Assembly: GCF_000340215.1 (NCBI RefSeq)
Contig: NW_006921538.1
Location: 1,922,001-1,986,000, forward strand
Length of the DNA stretch: 64,000 bases
DNA from: Pseudocercospora fijiensis CIRAD86
Lineage: Eukaryota > Ascomycota > Dothideomycetes > Mycosphaerellales > Mycosphaerellaceae
Direction: 5' to 3'
Part shown: positions 1 to 11,464 of the stretch, one piece after another
Position numbering within the stretch: position 1 is the first letter of the stretch
Layout: each line of letters starts with the position of its first letter
The notes under the pieces: generated by a model
Told to the model about the DNA's origin: nothing
The model's database searches: none
Seen by the model: the letters and a program-made list of their open reading frames with translations, nothing else
Position numbers and translations under genes: made by a program

Positions 1-421
1 ACGCGATATAGAGCTTTAGGGCGAATTGTATATACCTTCTAGAAAGAGGTAGAGGAGATTTGTAATATACGAGACACAGAGCCTATTAATACTTCTACCT
101 AACATCCTAGGCATTATAGCCTCGTCTAACTATAGTACCTTGCTAGAGATTCTATAGAGCTCGCTAGATTAGATCTAGGAAACCCCGCCGTAGAAGCTAC
201 TACGAAAGCTAATACAAAAGCCTATAGTAAAACCCTTTCAACCTGCTTATAGAACATCTGCTATAGTTAGCAATTTACTAAATGTGCCGACGAGCGTGCT
301 TATCGCTTCTAGTAGTAATCGCACTACTATAGGCGGGCGTTAGTCTACTTAAGCATCGTCCGATATAGTCGCTTAAGTACTCGCTCGGGTATTAATTGTA
401 CCTACGTAAGCTTATCGCTCT

Positions 422-1600
422 AATCTAAGGGCGTATAGCAATTAGGCTAAGGGGGGTAGTGTCGCTACAATTACTGCACCTACGGAACATTCTCTATAGC
501 ACAAGCGACGTAAGCATATTAACATATTAGCGCTAGCCGAAGACTTCGCAATAATTAACAACGTATCGAAGTGTATAATATAGATGTTCTCGCAAGACAT
601 CGTACAATAGCGCTATAGAAGCTTCGTCTAGCAATACTTCACTAATCTAGGCCTTAATCTATAGTAGCGTAGAGAGTATGCGATTGCAGATGCCGACTTC
701 GAAAAGATCTAAACCTTCTATTACGAATTTGGCTATATACTACTACTTAAAAGGGACGGGAAAGCCGGTAAACGCTTTGTAAGCAATTCCGGAATTTACT
801 CGTTCTACGACTTTAATATATAGCCGCTCGACCTAAGATACACTTATAGCAGTTTTTATTTGCTAACCGCTCCGATATTTAAAGTAATATAGACGGGGCT
901 GTCCCTATATATAGCTAAAGAAGTCTAGGACTATTATAAGCAATTATACCTATATAGGAACAATTCTTATAGGAATCTATTCTATATTATAAGAGAGAGT
1001 TATAGCGAAAATATAGATCGGAAGTACTATTATAGTAGAAAGGGTCGCTCTCGTAAAGGAAAGGACTGTCGCTATAACCCTCCCTATCTAGAACTACTAT
1101 AGTTAGGAGATAAGGAACGCGATAATGTCTATACGCGGATGAACCTTATTGTTATATAGCGTAGACTAGACCGCCTCGAGTGCGGAGAGGAGGGCTACCG
1201 CTTTAAAGGAGATCGGCTAGCATTTATTCGACATATAGTTGTTAATTACATTATACGGGATGAAAGAGCAATGTATAATCGTAAAGCAGTGTTTTATAAC
1301 AGAGGATGTAGTGTCAACCTTGTATAATTGTCTGCCGAGAAGTTAAGGAGGCACAATGATATACGTACTAGTGTATGTAAAAAACATCGAGAGCCTAATT
1401 GCGAGGTAGACTTAGTATTTAACAAGGGTAAGGGGTAACATTAAAGGTCTGAAATACTTGCAGTTATAGTTAGCATTTATTCGCGATAGTTCTTAGTAAT
1501 ATAAGGGAGGGTATCGAATAAGAGGCATAGATAGGGAGCAGCTAGCAGTAATAGATTACGGTTCTACTAGCGCGTATATACAATGCGAACCCCTATTACT
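422..1600 (+). pseudogene. Unidentified RIP-mutated coding relic upstream of the SNF2-like relic
   Basis: One frame (first base of codons at 422, 536 and so on) reads for over a kilobase with protein-like composition. It is interrupted only by TAG/TAA, never TGA. Readable stretches include KAGKRFVSNSGIYSFYDFN near 755-815 and GYRFKGDRLAFIRHIVVNYI near 1195-1254. The frame is the same as that of the SNF2-like relic starting near 1682, so the two could be one very long protein or two adjacent genes of one element. I recognise no domain. Because RIP removes TG, lack of TGA is weak evidence of coding; the amino-acid texture is the stronger argument. Confidence 0.35.
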
Positions 1601-1681
1601 AAGCAAACGGTTTCGTAACGGCTTCACTTACATAGATACCAAATTAACGAAAGCTTACCTCGCTAATTTAGAAGCTTAAAA

Positions 1682-4600
1682 CAATACCGGGTCGCTACAA
1701 CCGCGACAACTATACCTTCGCTTTAACAACCGTATACTACGGCCGCCGCTACTATAGCGGAGCCCGCTGCGACGCCGCTACTACTAGCTCTAACACCTTA
1801 GCGCCGTTACTTTATAGAGGACGAAATCGATACACTCGTCGTATAGTTATTTGTTCCTAATAACGACGCGCTACCCGCAAATCATTCCGACTATATAGTA
1901 GGAAATAGTATAGCAAAGCGTTACGTCTACGATTAGTAGGGTCTCCTAGACGGCAAGCTTAAGGACGAGCAGAAAATTCTTAATCGCTATATAAGAAATT
2001 GGGGCCCTTAGAAGGATAATAACAATAAGAAGGAGTAGTATCGCGCCGCCGTAGAATTTTGCCTCCGCTACCTAAGTAGCGCTATTAGTCTAGGTATATC
2101 GGACTCTAAGATCCGTAAAGGGTAGTCTATCTTTATTAAGCAATAATAGACTAATAAAGATACGCCTAAGCGCGAGCCTAGTTAAACACCTACGCTATTA
2201 TCTAGCCGCCGCCTAAGACCTATACTATTGTTAGCGAGCTTATTAAAGACAACATTAAACAATAAGGCGGCGAGTAAAGTCCTTCTAATAGAAGCAAACC
2301 CTAGCGGCGGGGATGTAAATAGCGTCTAGGATTAGGGTAGTCGAGACTTTGCTACTAGTCGAAAATTGCAAATATAGCAGCCGGGATCTACATTCCCTGC
2401 ATCTACTAGAAGACTCTAGACGCCCTAGGCTAGGAATACCTATACTATTACGCTAGCCGTAGTCGATCGGTTAGACATAGTGCTTATCGCATAGCTATTC
2501 GGCTAACTATTTTCGATACTATAGGTAGGATATCTTAGGTAAGCGCCCTCTACGACTCTAAAGAAATTTGTTTATAAAGGTGATTATCGATTGTTACATC
2601 TAGATTTGTCGTATAACCTCCTAGAGGATTAGTTGAGGTCTAAGTTTCATATTACTAACTAGTTAGACATCGTAATCGCAGCAGTAAACCTAGGCGAGGA
2701 CGATACGAATAAGATTACCGATAACGGTAAGTTCGAAGCTGCCGTTACTAAATATAGTATAGCCGGCAGATACGGCGCCGCGGGTGTTGAAATACTGCTA
2801 TTTATCGGCTACTAACTAGAGCTATAAGAATACGAGCTAGATTTTGTCGAATAGGCAAATAAGAAATTCGATAACAAGGCTTACGCGACATTTAGCCGAG
2901 ACATTAATAGGCATATCGAGAAGAAGCGGAAAACGAATACGAGTAGTCCGATCGCTATAGCTACTATAGCTTTAGTAGAGTCGGAAGACTTATAGCTAAG
3001 AGAGAAGCTGCTATTTAGCCTAGAGATATAGGAGCGTCGTTATAAGTAGCGCCGACAGCGGTTAGGTCTCTAATCTAGCGAACTCTTACGTAGCGCCGCA
3101 TTTAGTATCCCTCTATTATCGAGGGCATCGATACCGTCGCCTAACGATAAGCGCCCTATTCTATTTAGTAGAGTTCTACCGAAAGTTATTAAGCTTAGAG
3201 ATCTTAAGTTACCGCCTGCCCCTGCGCCGGTATCTTTATAGCAGGCTTAAGGTTCTAGACTCAATGTAAACAGTTATACGTCGACTGTAGACGCTACCGC
3301 GCCGAATGCTCTAGCCGTGCCCTCTACGCCTTAAGAGAATCCTTAAGAGAATCCTTAAAAGAATGCTTAAGAGAATGCTCTAGCCGTGCCCTCTACGCCT
3401 TAAGAGAATGCTTAAGAGAATGCTTAAGAGAATCCTTAAGAGAATCCTTAAGAGAATGCTTAACAGAATCCTTAATAGAATCCTTAAGAGAATGCTTAAT
3501 AGAATCCTTAAGAGAATGCTTAACAGAATCCTTAAGAGAATGCTTAACAGAATCCTAAAGAGAATGCTTAAGGTTCTAGACTTAAGGAAAATGGTTAAGA
3601 GAATGCTTAAGAGAATGCTTAAAAGAATGCTTAAAGTTCCGGACTTAAGGAAAATAGTTAAGAGTCGACTATAGACACTGCCGCGCCGGGAGCTTTGCCT
3701 AGGATCGTCGCTCCTCGAGAAAATTATCTATATCCTTTAGGATATTAGCGTTCTATAGATAACATATCGATAGAACTATATAGAATAAGTAAAGGTCTTA
3801 ATAATAGTCTAACGAGAAACGGAAGAGGGTTAGATACTAGTAAACGTATACGAGATCCTTATACTCGTGCTAGGCCGCTCGACTCTAATACTAACTCGGA
3901 GCCTATAAGGAATAGCAGGACTGCTAGACGCGCTTAGCCTATAGTTAATACAGATACGTACACTCCGGAGCCGGACGACCTAGAGGAGCAGATAGAGGCG
4001 ACCCCTTATATTCTAAGTTAGACCTATAAAGAGCTCCTCGACCGTATTAAGTAAACCTAGGTAGGGGATCTTAACTAGAGTTATACTACCGAGCTAGAGT
4101 AGATAACGTACGAGTACGTTAAACGCATCTGCCTCTGTCTGCGTCTATCGCCTAAACTTTTCGTAGATCCCGAAATACCTATCGCCCTACCGGGCTTTAA
4201 GACAAAGCTATACGCCTACTAAGTGTTCGGAGCTGCTTAGCTTATGTTCTGCCGACCGTAGTATACTCGAGAAGCCGGAGGAATCTTAGGCGACATTATA
4301 GGTCTCGGCAAAACTATAGAGTAACTTTTGATCTTCGTTTTTTATAAGTAGATTACCGATATACTTAAAGACTACGCTAAAAACAGAGATAATCTAGAGA
4401 AACACCTTCTATAGGGTACGGAAAATTCGAAATACCTATCTGCGAATAAGTTTTCTATCCCCTATAGATATAAGTAGCGCGACCTATAGCGTAGTTTTAG
4501 GCTTCGTAAGGGCATTATGATTCTGTGCCTAACTGCCGGTTTAAAACCCGATACTATAAAGAAATTCCTAGCTTATACGGACTTTAAGGAGCTAGGTATT

Positions 4601-6530
4601 AAACTATATAACTTCAACCCGCTTAATATAGATAATACGAAAGAGGAAATAGATAGTATTAAGCTCTTTAAAAGGGGAGACGTAATGCGCTTTGCGCCTA
4701 ATCGCGTTGCGACTCCTAAAGTAGATAAGTACCGGAAGGGAGTTAACTATCCGGGCTCTACGCAAAATCCAATTATTACTAAGGCGCCCCTCGGTCTGTA
4801 TAAGAAGCTCGTATTCGTACTAAAGGGTCGTTTCTACGTATTCTACGAGAACTGGAATTTCTCTGTCTCGACCGTATAGTTTAGGAGGACCTAAGAGGGT
4901 AGGCCTTACGCAAATAGCTCGACTGATTTCAAAACCGCGGCCTATAATACTCTGCTAGTTAGAGCTATCGTAGTAGACGAGGCTAACGAGGAGTATAGAA
5001 TATATACGAACAGTATAAGTACGCTTCGTAAGCTAAGCGTAAACTATAATACGAAATATACGGTATATTTCGTAATAGGCACCCTAATCGCTAGAACGTA
5101 GAAGCCGATAATTAAATAGTTTAGAGTCTTCGACGCCTTAGCTCGCTATAATAATAGGGGGCGATCCGACCCTAACTACTAGAAGGACTTTGAAGTATAG
5201 AACGAGTTTAGAAGTAAGCCTCTAGGCGAGGGCTTTAAGAGGATAATTAATCGCTACGAGAAAGCTTTAGGCGGAGAGTATTAGAAAAAGGGTTCTATTA
5301 AGGAGCCTAAAATCCTAATAGCTAACTTACTTATGCTAGTATTAAGGCACTTTCTTATACTGCGGACATACAAATCGGTCTAGCCGTTCAACGCAACAAA
5401 GCCTAAATAGAAGATGCGACTATTAGATAATGCAGATAAGGAGCTAAAGAATATTAAGCTACCTTAGGATATAATTAACGAATTGAATAATTAGGTAGAA
5501 AAGCTAAAGCGGAGCATTAACTAGAAGATCCGTTTAGGAAAGATTAACGCTAAGGCGGTTACGTAGAGGCAGTTTTTCCTCGGCTCTTATAGGACACGAA
5601 TTCGAACTACCCTATCGCCTCTGCTATCTAAAGATAAGCGCGGCCTTACCTTGCCGACTCGAATAACCGACTAGGTACAGAAGAACTATAGCAAGGCCCT
5701 TAATAAGTTCATTAAGGTAAGGAACAATAATCTAGAGCGTAAAGGCTACGCGCCGGTATCTACTAAGGAGTAGGAAATAGAATTTACTATAAAGGAGATT
5801 AAGTCTTTCGGCTAGCTTTTTAAGCCCGATATAGACCTATACACTTACTTCCTTAACGAGCTTATAGAAAGCCTACGTATTAAGGATATTATCGCGGAGC
5901 TTAAGAAGTAGACGGCTAATACCGTTAAAGATAATAAGGGCCGCAAGGCTATAGTAATAAGCTATTCTAACGTAGTAGCTTACACTATTAATCTAGTAAG
6001 CTCTACCTTCGTAAATAAGAGCTAAAGCAATATACTAATACTTCTATCTAGGCGTATAAGAAGGCTAGTCTAAAGTCGTAGCTATTTAACTTAAGGGTAC
6101 CGAAGGACGCTAGCTAGCGATTATAACTAATCGTAGAGTTTAATCGGTCCTAGACGTCGGGCGCAGATATTCTCGTCTACTCTGTAAGTATAGCTAAGCG
6201 TAGCTATAATATAGTCGAAGCGAACTTATTACTTATAGCCGACCTTAACTAGAACCTCGTAGCGAGTAAATAGGCGAAGACGAGGGAGAATCGGGTAGGC
6301 TAGAAGCGCAAAGTAAGAATAGTTCGATACTACTCCTATAGCGTATAGATCGAGCATTAGATACTAGATAAAGAAGAGCTAGGCAATACGGCTCTAAGAT
6401 CCTTCGGTACGAAGGTTAATAAGATACGAGTAAAGAAGGCTATAGAGGAAGATTCTATTATACTCGACGATTCGGATAAGGGCGGTGCGGGCTTCGTAGG
6501 AGAGGAGAATAACGAGGAGCTTTAGTAGGG
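1682..6530 (+). pseudogene. SNF2-type DNA helicase relic, RIP-inactivated
   Basis: A helicase frame (codon phase of 1682) runs without TGA to about 5985, then shifts by one base and continues to about 6530. The Walker A segment GGILGDIIGLGKTIE is at 4277-4321, the DEAx box VVDEANEEYR at 4970-4999, and the C-terminal helicase half at 6160-6300 includes the motif V/VI-like EANLLLIADLN. These are the landmarks of SNF2/SWI2 ATPases. The N-terminal half is unassigned and contains an in-frame tetrapeptide repeat encoded by the 12-bp array at 3331-3640. Dozens of TAG/TAA codons stand where Trp or Gln are expected, so it cannot make protein. It probably belonged to a repeated mobile or subtelomeric gene family; that part is inference. 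Confidence 0.75.
3331..3640 (+). repeat. 12-bp tandem repeat (TTAAGAGAATGC/CC) inside the helicase relic
   Basis: About twenty copies of a 12-bp unit, interrupted near 3377-3401 by a duplicated stretch (gctctagccgtgccctctac) also present at 3308. In the helicase frame each unit reads stop-E-N-P or stop-E-N-A, consistent with a Q-E-N-(P/A) repeat whose CAA codons became TAA. The Met-Leu-Lys-Arg reading seen in another frame is a by-product. Confidence 0.9.
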
Positions 6531-6535
6531 CTAAG

Positions 6536-7096
6536 CGCAATGTAACTGATTGGTCTTTCCTTCTGGTATTTAGTGCTGTTCTAGTCTTGTTAGCAGGCCC
6601 ATGAAGATCTTGAAGGAGTCGTAAATCATCCATTGGAGACCGGTGAGAGTGCCAATCATGATAATACTAGAGAATTGATTAGCAACAGGCGCACAATTCG
6701 CTCGGTAGCCGTTGAGCTACATCAACTCTACGATGTCAATGCGTGCGAAGGAATGCGAAGCAAACCTAGACTACTAGTATCGACTATCGAATCCGAGCCG
6801 GGTTGAAGTGCATCGATTCCAGGGTGGCGACGCGTGCGATGGAATGCGAGGCAAAGCCAGCGAACTAGTGCCGATTATTCCATCGAAAAGACAGCGCGCC
6901 CGAATGGCTACACTTCCAGGTAGCTGACTTGCCTACCTCAGACATGAATAGAATGACCGTTAAAACCCTCACTCCACAAGTGTCATTCACGATATCTCAT
7001 TCATAAGTATCATCTGGAAGGGAGAGGAGAATCTCACCAAACAAATAAGGACTTCATCCCCTCCCCCTTCCCTCCGCCTTCCCACAAAAACCCATG
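6536..7096. other. Intergenic transition from RIP-mutated relic to unique DNA
   Basis: Composition changes abruptly near 6536 from TpA-rich RIP-mutated DNA to ordinary sequence. No gene is recognised. The stretch holds the imperfect direct repeat at 6741-6878. From about 7050 it becomes pyrimidine-rich and shows RIP-like changes again toward the 3' end of the alcohol dehydrogenase gene. Confidence 0.6.
6741..6878. repeat. Imperfect direct repeat, about 47 bp, period 91 bp
   Basis: Copies at about 6741-6787 and 6832-6878 share GCGTGCGAWGGAATGCGARG and ACTAGT, with roughly 80 percent identity by eye. Several differences are C/T or G/A, as if one copy was mutated more than the other. Confidence 0.6.
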
Positions 7097-8398
7097 CTAC
7101 CAAATAAGCACACTCTTCACCACCCTCCCCGATTCCATCCCCTCTACCGCCCTCTTAAACTCCCTAACGCCAAACATCTCCACTAACCTCCTAATCTCTA
7201 ACGTCCTATCCTTACACTACCTAATTAACTCCGGGATCGCCTTACTAGGATCCCTATCCCCCGCAATTACCCCCTTAAGCTGCCTTCCATTCGCCATATG
7301 TTTCAAACCATCGAGTTCCAGCACCGCGCCCACAGGTTTCAAACCTACTTGCAATAATTGCCCGTTTTTCTGCAGGCATTCGAGAGCTTGGGATAAGATT
7401 GAGACGGACGGGGTTGTGTCTAGGATGTGGGTGCAGCCGAGAGAGCCTGGGGTTAGAGAACGGATTGCTTCGATGAGGGAGTGCCCGGATTGTGAGAGGG
7501 AATCTGGGGAGCTGTTGAGGGTGAGGGTGGCGCCGAGAGATTTTGCTAATTCGATGCGGGAAGGGTTTAGGTCGATTGCGAGAATGGTTTTTGCGCCTAG
7601 GTGTTTTGCGGCGGAGATTCCGGCTAGGCCTACGCCGGCTAGGCCTATGACCTATTGTCGCCAGATATGTTAGATCCGAGCGTGGGATAGAATTCTTGAT
7701 GCACTTACCGCGATAACATCGTCTGGTTTCGGTTTCCCAACATGAGTGATCGCACCAGCACCAGTCGTGATTCCGCAACCTAGAGGTGCGTAAAGTTTCA
7801 ATTCTTCTGCGTCTTTGATTGTTGAGGTCACGTTGGAAGCTGCGCTGACTTTCACGCGGACTGGGGATGCGAAGGAAGATTGGCCGAAGAAGCCACCTCC
7901 AATGACTTTTGATTTGTCGGATGCTAGGACGAAGTTGGGCTCGTTGGCGCCGGATGTGAGTTGGGCATGTTCAACACTGTGGAGCTCGTCATTGGAGGTC
8001 TTATAGATGTGGTTTGCATGCATACCAATATGCTGGATGACCGGTACTGCAGTACATGCAATTCAAGCATGCTGCGGCTGAGAGAATGACGAGGTCGCCA
8101 ACTTGGAATTTCGAAGATTGTTTATTATTTCCTAATTTTGTGATACGGCCAGCGCCTGGGGTGATCTGTAAGTATACGATGATTAAGGGGAGATTGAGTT
8201 GACTCTCTGACCTTCATGACCAAGGACTCTTGGGTAGATTCCACCATAGCCTGCAATGTCCGTATGGCATATTCCCGTAGCGATCATCTCGACAAGAAAT
8301 TCATCTTCCCTCGGTTCTCGTGTGAGGAGGTCTTCCAACTTCCATTCATGCTCTGAGTAGGCTACGATGCCTCGACAAGGGACAGTGTACTCGGTCAT
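7097..8398 (-). CDS. Zinc-type alcohol dehydrogenase, 4 exons, premature stop near the C-terminus
   Basis: Exons (complement) 8398-8212, 8155-8026, 7976-7709 and 7651-7097 sum to 379 codons plus stop; the introns are 56, 49 and 57 bp with GT-AG ends. Family landmarks are all present: GICHTD and GHEG (catalytic zinc), a structural-zinc lobe with four Cys (CLNCMYC then GHPAYC, the last Cys made by the exon 2/3 join), GCGITTGAGA, the Rossmann motif GLAGVGLAG, and an Asp after beta-2 (AIDLN), which suggests NAD(H). It resembles aryl-alcohol dehydrogenases; the substrate is unknown. An in-frame TAG at 7217-7219 precedes a well-conserved C-terminus ending LIW at 7100-7108. The last 200 bp are enriched in CTA/TAG, so RIP-like mutation appears to have spread in from the relic below. 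The gene may be truncated by about 40 residues and inactive. Confidence 0.85.
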
Positions 8399-8997
8399 GG
8401 TTGGCGATCAGGCTGTAAAATCATATGTGGATGTACCGACTACCTTGATGGATTGGGATTTCTATATGTATCAGTGAATCTTGCCCTTGACATCAACTGC
8501 GAATAGCATTTGACGACTTTGTCATAGCCTCAGATGGTCTCGTTCATGCGGGGTGCTGCACTACTTGGAGAGGTCTAGATCGGCGAATGCTCGCAAGGTC
8601 AAGCGGCCGCAACAATGATTGTTGTGCTTCTCTTCGCACCGGAGGCGGAATGTGCTCCAATGATCATCAGGAGCGCATATGAAGACGCTCGGACCATTGA
8701 TTGACTCGGATTTGGGATGATATTGACATTCCGCGCCAATGTGCGCTGGACTATACAGATTGCAAGCCCTTCTCTGGCATTTTGTGGCGAAAGCAGCAGT
8801 CTTGCATCCCGACGCTGTGTCATGATCTGGGCGCGAAAATAGAAGTTGCCCTGCTTCAGGCTTCCATCGTCTTGGCATTGACCCTGGTGCAGTTCCGGCA
8901 GAAGCTCCTCTGAGCATCGACGGTCCTTCTGTCTGGGATGAGTAACCACGCACAGACCTGGAATGGGTTTGAAAAGATCTCGGTGCAATGAAACCGA
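8399..8997. other. Intergenic region, no gene recognised
   Basis: This lies between the start of the alcohol dehydrogenase and the stop of the mS41 gene, both on the minus strand. It should hold the promoter of the first and the 3' UTR of the second. Open frames of 70-146 codons overlap here on both strands but none resembles a known family. Confidence 0.5.
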
Positions 8998-9774
8998 TCA
9001 TCTAGCATTCTTCCTTTCGGCTGCAGCTCTCTTCGCCCTGACCTCTGCTCTTCTTCTCTCACCTCCATCGACCTTATGTCCTCTCCGCTGTTCCCACAGA
9101 CCGTCCTTGACCTTTAATACCGCCGCGCCTTGCTGACCTTTTACGTACTCAATTCCCGTGCCTCCGATGGTGTTCGCGCGCACGATCTTGGTGCCGCTGA
9201 CGGGCACGACTTCTTTTTCGTCTACTTTGGGCGGTGGCGCCAGCTTCGACATGATTCTGTTGTGCCGTGATTCGTTCTCTTGCGGCTCTACGGCAACGAT
9301 CTCGCCCTTTATGTTGGTGATGATCTTCTTATATCCGGCATCTTGCGTGAGGGTCGCTGATGAAGTCCTTGTCACTCCTTCCTTGACTGGTTTCTTCACT
9401 TCGACTATTCTCAATGCGCCTTGTCCATCCTTGACATATTTGAGATCGCCACCCATGCCATAGATGCCCTTTCGAAAACGATCTCTCCACCACAAAAGAT
9501 ATCTCCTCGCTCTCGCTGGCTCCAGCCCAGACTCGCGAAGCTGCTCCGAGGATAATGTGAATAACGCTTCCCATGAAGGAATCTTAGCTGTATGTGCTGA
9601 CATTCCGCGTCCGATGAGTGTCATGAAGGTCGCTACGTCCGGTACAAATGGCGTAGGCTTGGGGATGCTCAAGGGAGGGGGATTCAGTTTGTGCAGTGAC
9701 CGGCATTGTATACATGTCGTGTTTCGGAGCGTCGATGGAAGGCTGAGAAGCACGAGCGGCCGTTTGCTGGCCAT
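8998..9774 (-). CDS. Mitochondrial small ribosomal subunit protein mS41 (Fyv4-like, IGR motif)
   Basis: The product is 258 residues. The start chosen is the ATG at 9774, in a good context (accATGg); the frame is open a little further upstream but without another ATG. The N-terminus is basic and hydroxylated with no acidic residues (MASKRPLVLLSLPSTLRNTT), fitting a mitochondrial presequence. Residues about 45-105 carry the IGR domain: FVPDVATFMTLIGRGMSAHT, then a SWEALF segment and RARRYLLWWRDRFRKG. The C-terminus ends in a basic R/A/E-rich tail. IGR proteins such as yeast Fyv4 are components of the mitoribosomal small subunit. The gene is intronless and divergent from the kinase gene, with the AT-rich fold-back element between them. 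Confidence 0.85.
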   Translation of the reverse strand: MASKRPLVLLSLPSTLRNTTCIQCRSLHKLNPPPLSIPKPTPFVPDVATFMTLIGRGMSAHTAKIPSWEALFTLSSEQLRESGLEPARARRYLLWWRDRFRKGIYGMGGDLKYVKDGQGALRIVEVKKPVKEGVTRTSSATLTQDAGYKKIITNIKGEIVAVEPQENESRHNRIMSKLAPPPKVDEKEVVPVSGTKIVRANTIGGTGIEYVKGQQGAAVLKVKDGLWEQRRGHKVDGGERRRAEVRAKRAAAERKNAR

Positions 9775-9931
9775 GGTGAAGGATGGCACTAGGCCGACAG
9801 GATTATTTCATGTGATGGCGTGAAGTGAATGTCTCTGAATGAGATGGTCGGCGAGACAGCATTGGCTTCGATGCGGCGAGCTCGTCTCTTCCGGTTTGCC
9901 TGAGGCTGCCAGAGGACGGAGCTCTATACAC

Positions 9932-11307
9932 ACCAGATTGTCAATGAAGAATTCACAACGCAATCTTTGCCCCTACAAGTTCTTTTTAATATATCTTTTT
10001 ATCTAGAGGAGTTATAGCTTAATAATATAGGACAAAGATACTCTAATTTATGTATATTTTTAGAAAATATTGAAATTTCTAGTCGTTGCCTCCTAAATAA
10101 ATAAGCTATATAGCTTAAAACTCTAAGTTAGAGATTTTAGAATTTTAGCGTTTTTTTGAGTCTTAATATACTATTTTTAGTAATCTCAAAACTAGGCCTT
10201 ATAGTTTTACTTAATAAAAATCTATTTTGAGATTTTTCTCGTAATATAGCTACTATTAGTTCTATAATCTAGAATTTAAAACTTAAATTCTTCTTAGGTT
10301 CCCTTTCGTATATCTTTTTCTTTAGACGAGTTATAGCTTAGTAATATAAGACAAAAATAATCTATTTTTAATCTAGTATTAGAAAATTACTAAAATTGTT
10401 ATAGCTATCTACTAGGATTAGCCTAAAATTCTAGAATAAAGATTTTAAGACTTTTGCTTTTTTTAAGCCTTAGTATACTATTTTTAGTAATCTAAAACCT
10501 AAACCTAATAGTTTCACCTAGTAGGAATCTATATTAAAGCTTTTACTTTAAATAAGCTATAAATAGTCTTATAACTTAGAAAAGAATATTCTTAAGAATT
10601 GTAAACTTTAAATTGCTAAGCCTACAATTGTTAAGAATATTCGCTTTAGGATTTTAAGACTAATAGTAAGCGTATTAAAATAAGAATCTCAAAATATATT
10701 TATACTAGGTAAAACTTTTAGGTCTAGGTTTTAGATTACTAAAAATAGTATACTAAGGCTTAATAAATACTAAAATCTTAAAATCTTTACCTAAGAGTTT
10801 TAGGCTAATCTTAGTATATAGCTATAATAGTTTTAGTTATTTTCTAAAAATACATAAAAGTTAAAGTATATTTGTCTTATATTACTAAGCTATAGCTCTT
10901 CTAAATAAAAAGATAAACTAACGAGAATATAGTAAGAAAATAATATTCCTTTCTAGATTATATTACTAATAGTTTATATAATAATATATAAATTTAGATT
11001 TAGATTTTTATAAGATGAAACTATAAGATCTAGATTTTAGATTACTAAAAATAGTATGCTAAGGCCTAAAAAATGCTAAAATTGTTAAACTTCTAAATTA
11101 GACTTTTAGGCTATATAGCCTATAAATTCAATAGGTAACGACTAGAAATTTGATTATTTTCTAAAAATAGATACAAATTAGAGTATTTTTGTTCTACATT
11201 GTTAAGCTATAACTCCTCTATATAAAAAGATATATTAAAAAGAACTTGAAGGAGCAAAGATTGCGTTGTTGTCGCTACGGTCAGAAGTGCTGTATTGACA
11301 ATCTGGT
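9932..11307. mobile_element. AT-rich fold-back element with nested inverted and direct repeats
   Basis: The outer ends are perfect 14-bp inverted repeats (ACCAGATTGTCAAT at 9932-9945; its complement at 11294-11307). Inside them, ACAACGCAATCTTTGC (9955-9970) pairs with 11254-11269 and near-identity continues for about 75 bp. Each half contains two diverged direct copies of a unit of roughly 300 bp (landmark TACTATTTTTAGTAATCT near 10170 and 10470; its complement near 10735 and 11045), so the whole region can fold about a centre near 10611. No coding capacity is visible. No target duplication could be identified. It lies in the shared upstream region of the divergent mS41 and Kin28-like genes. 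It may be a non-autonomous DNA transposon or a palindromic duplication altered by RIP. Confidence 0.75.
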
Positions 11308-11464
11308 ACGTATGGGCCTCCCTACCAGAGCTCCACTTCACAACACGTTCACATGCCAAAGTCCAACCAGCTCGCTTTCCCCGTAACAGACATTCGCTTG
11401 GCCGGAACCACTTCAGTATGACCTGTTGATAATCAGTAATACCGCTGCACCTTCAAAAGCGACA

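Noticed and set aside
3408..3674. Open frame reading as a Met-Leu-Lys-Arg/Ile-Leu repeat
   Set aside because: It is an alternative frame of the 12-bp tandem repeat; the helicase frame explains the repeat better.
6670..6745. Minus-strand stretch resembling a tRNA D-arm (TAGCTCAACGG)
   Set aside because: No matching anticodon stem, T-arm or acceptor pairing could be built, so it is not called a tRNA or SINE.
8561..9001. 146-codon minus-strand open frame overlapping the mS41 3' end
   Set aside because: No family motif; it overlaps a well-supported gene's 3' flank and competing frames.
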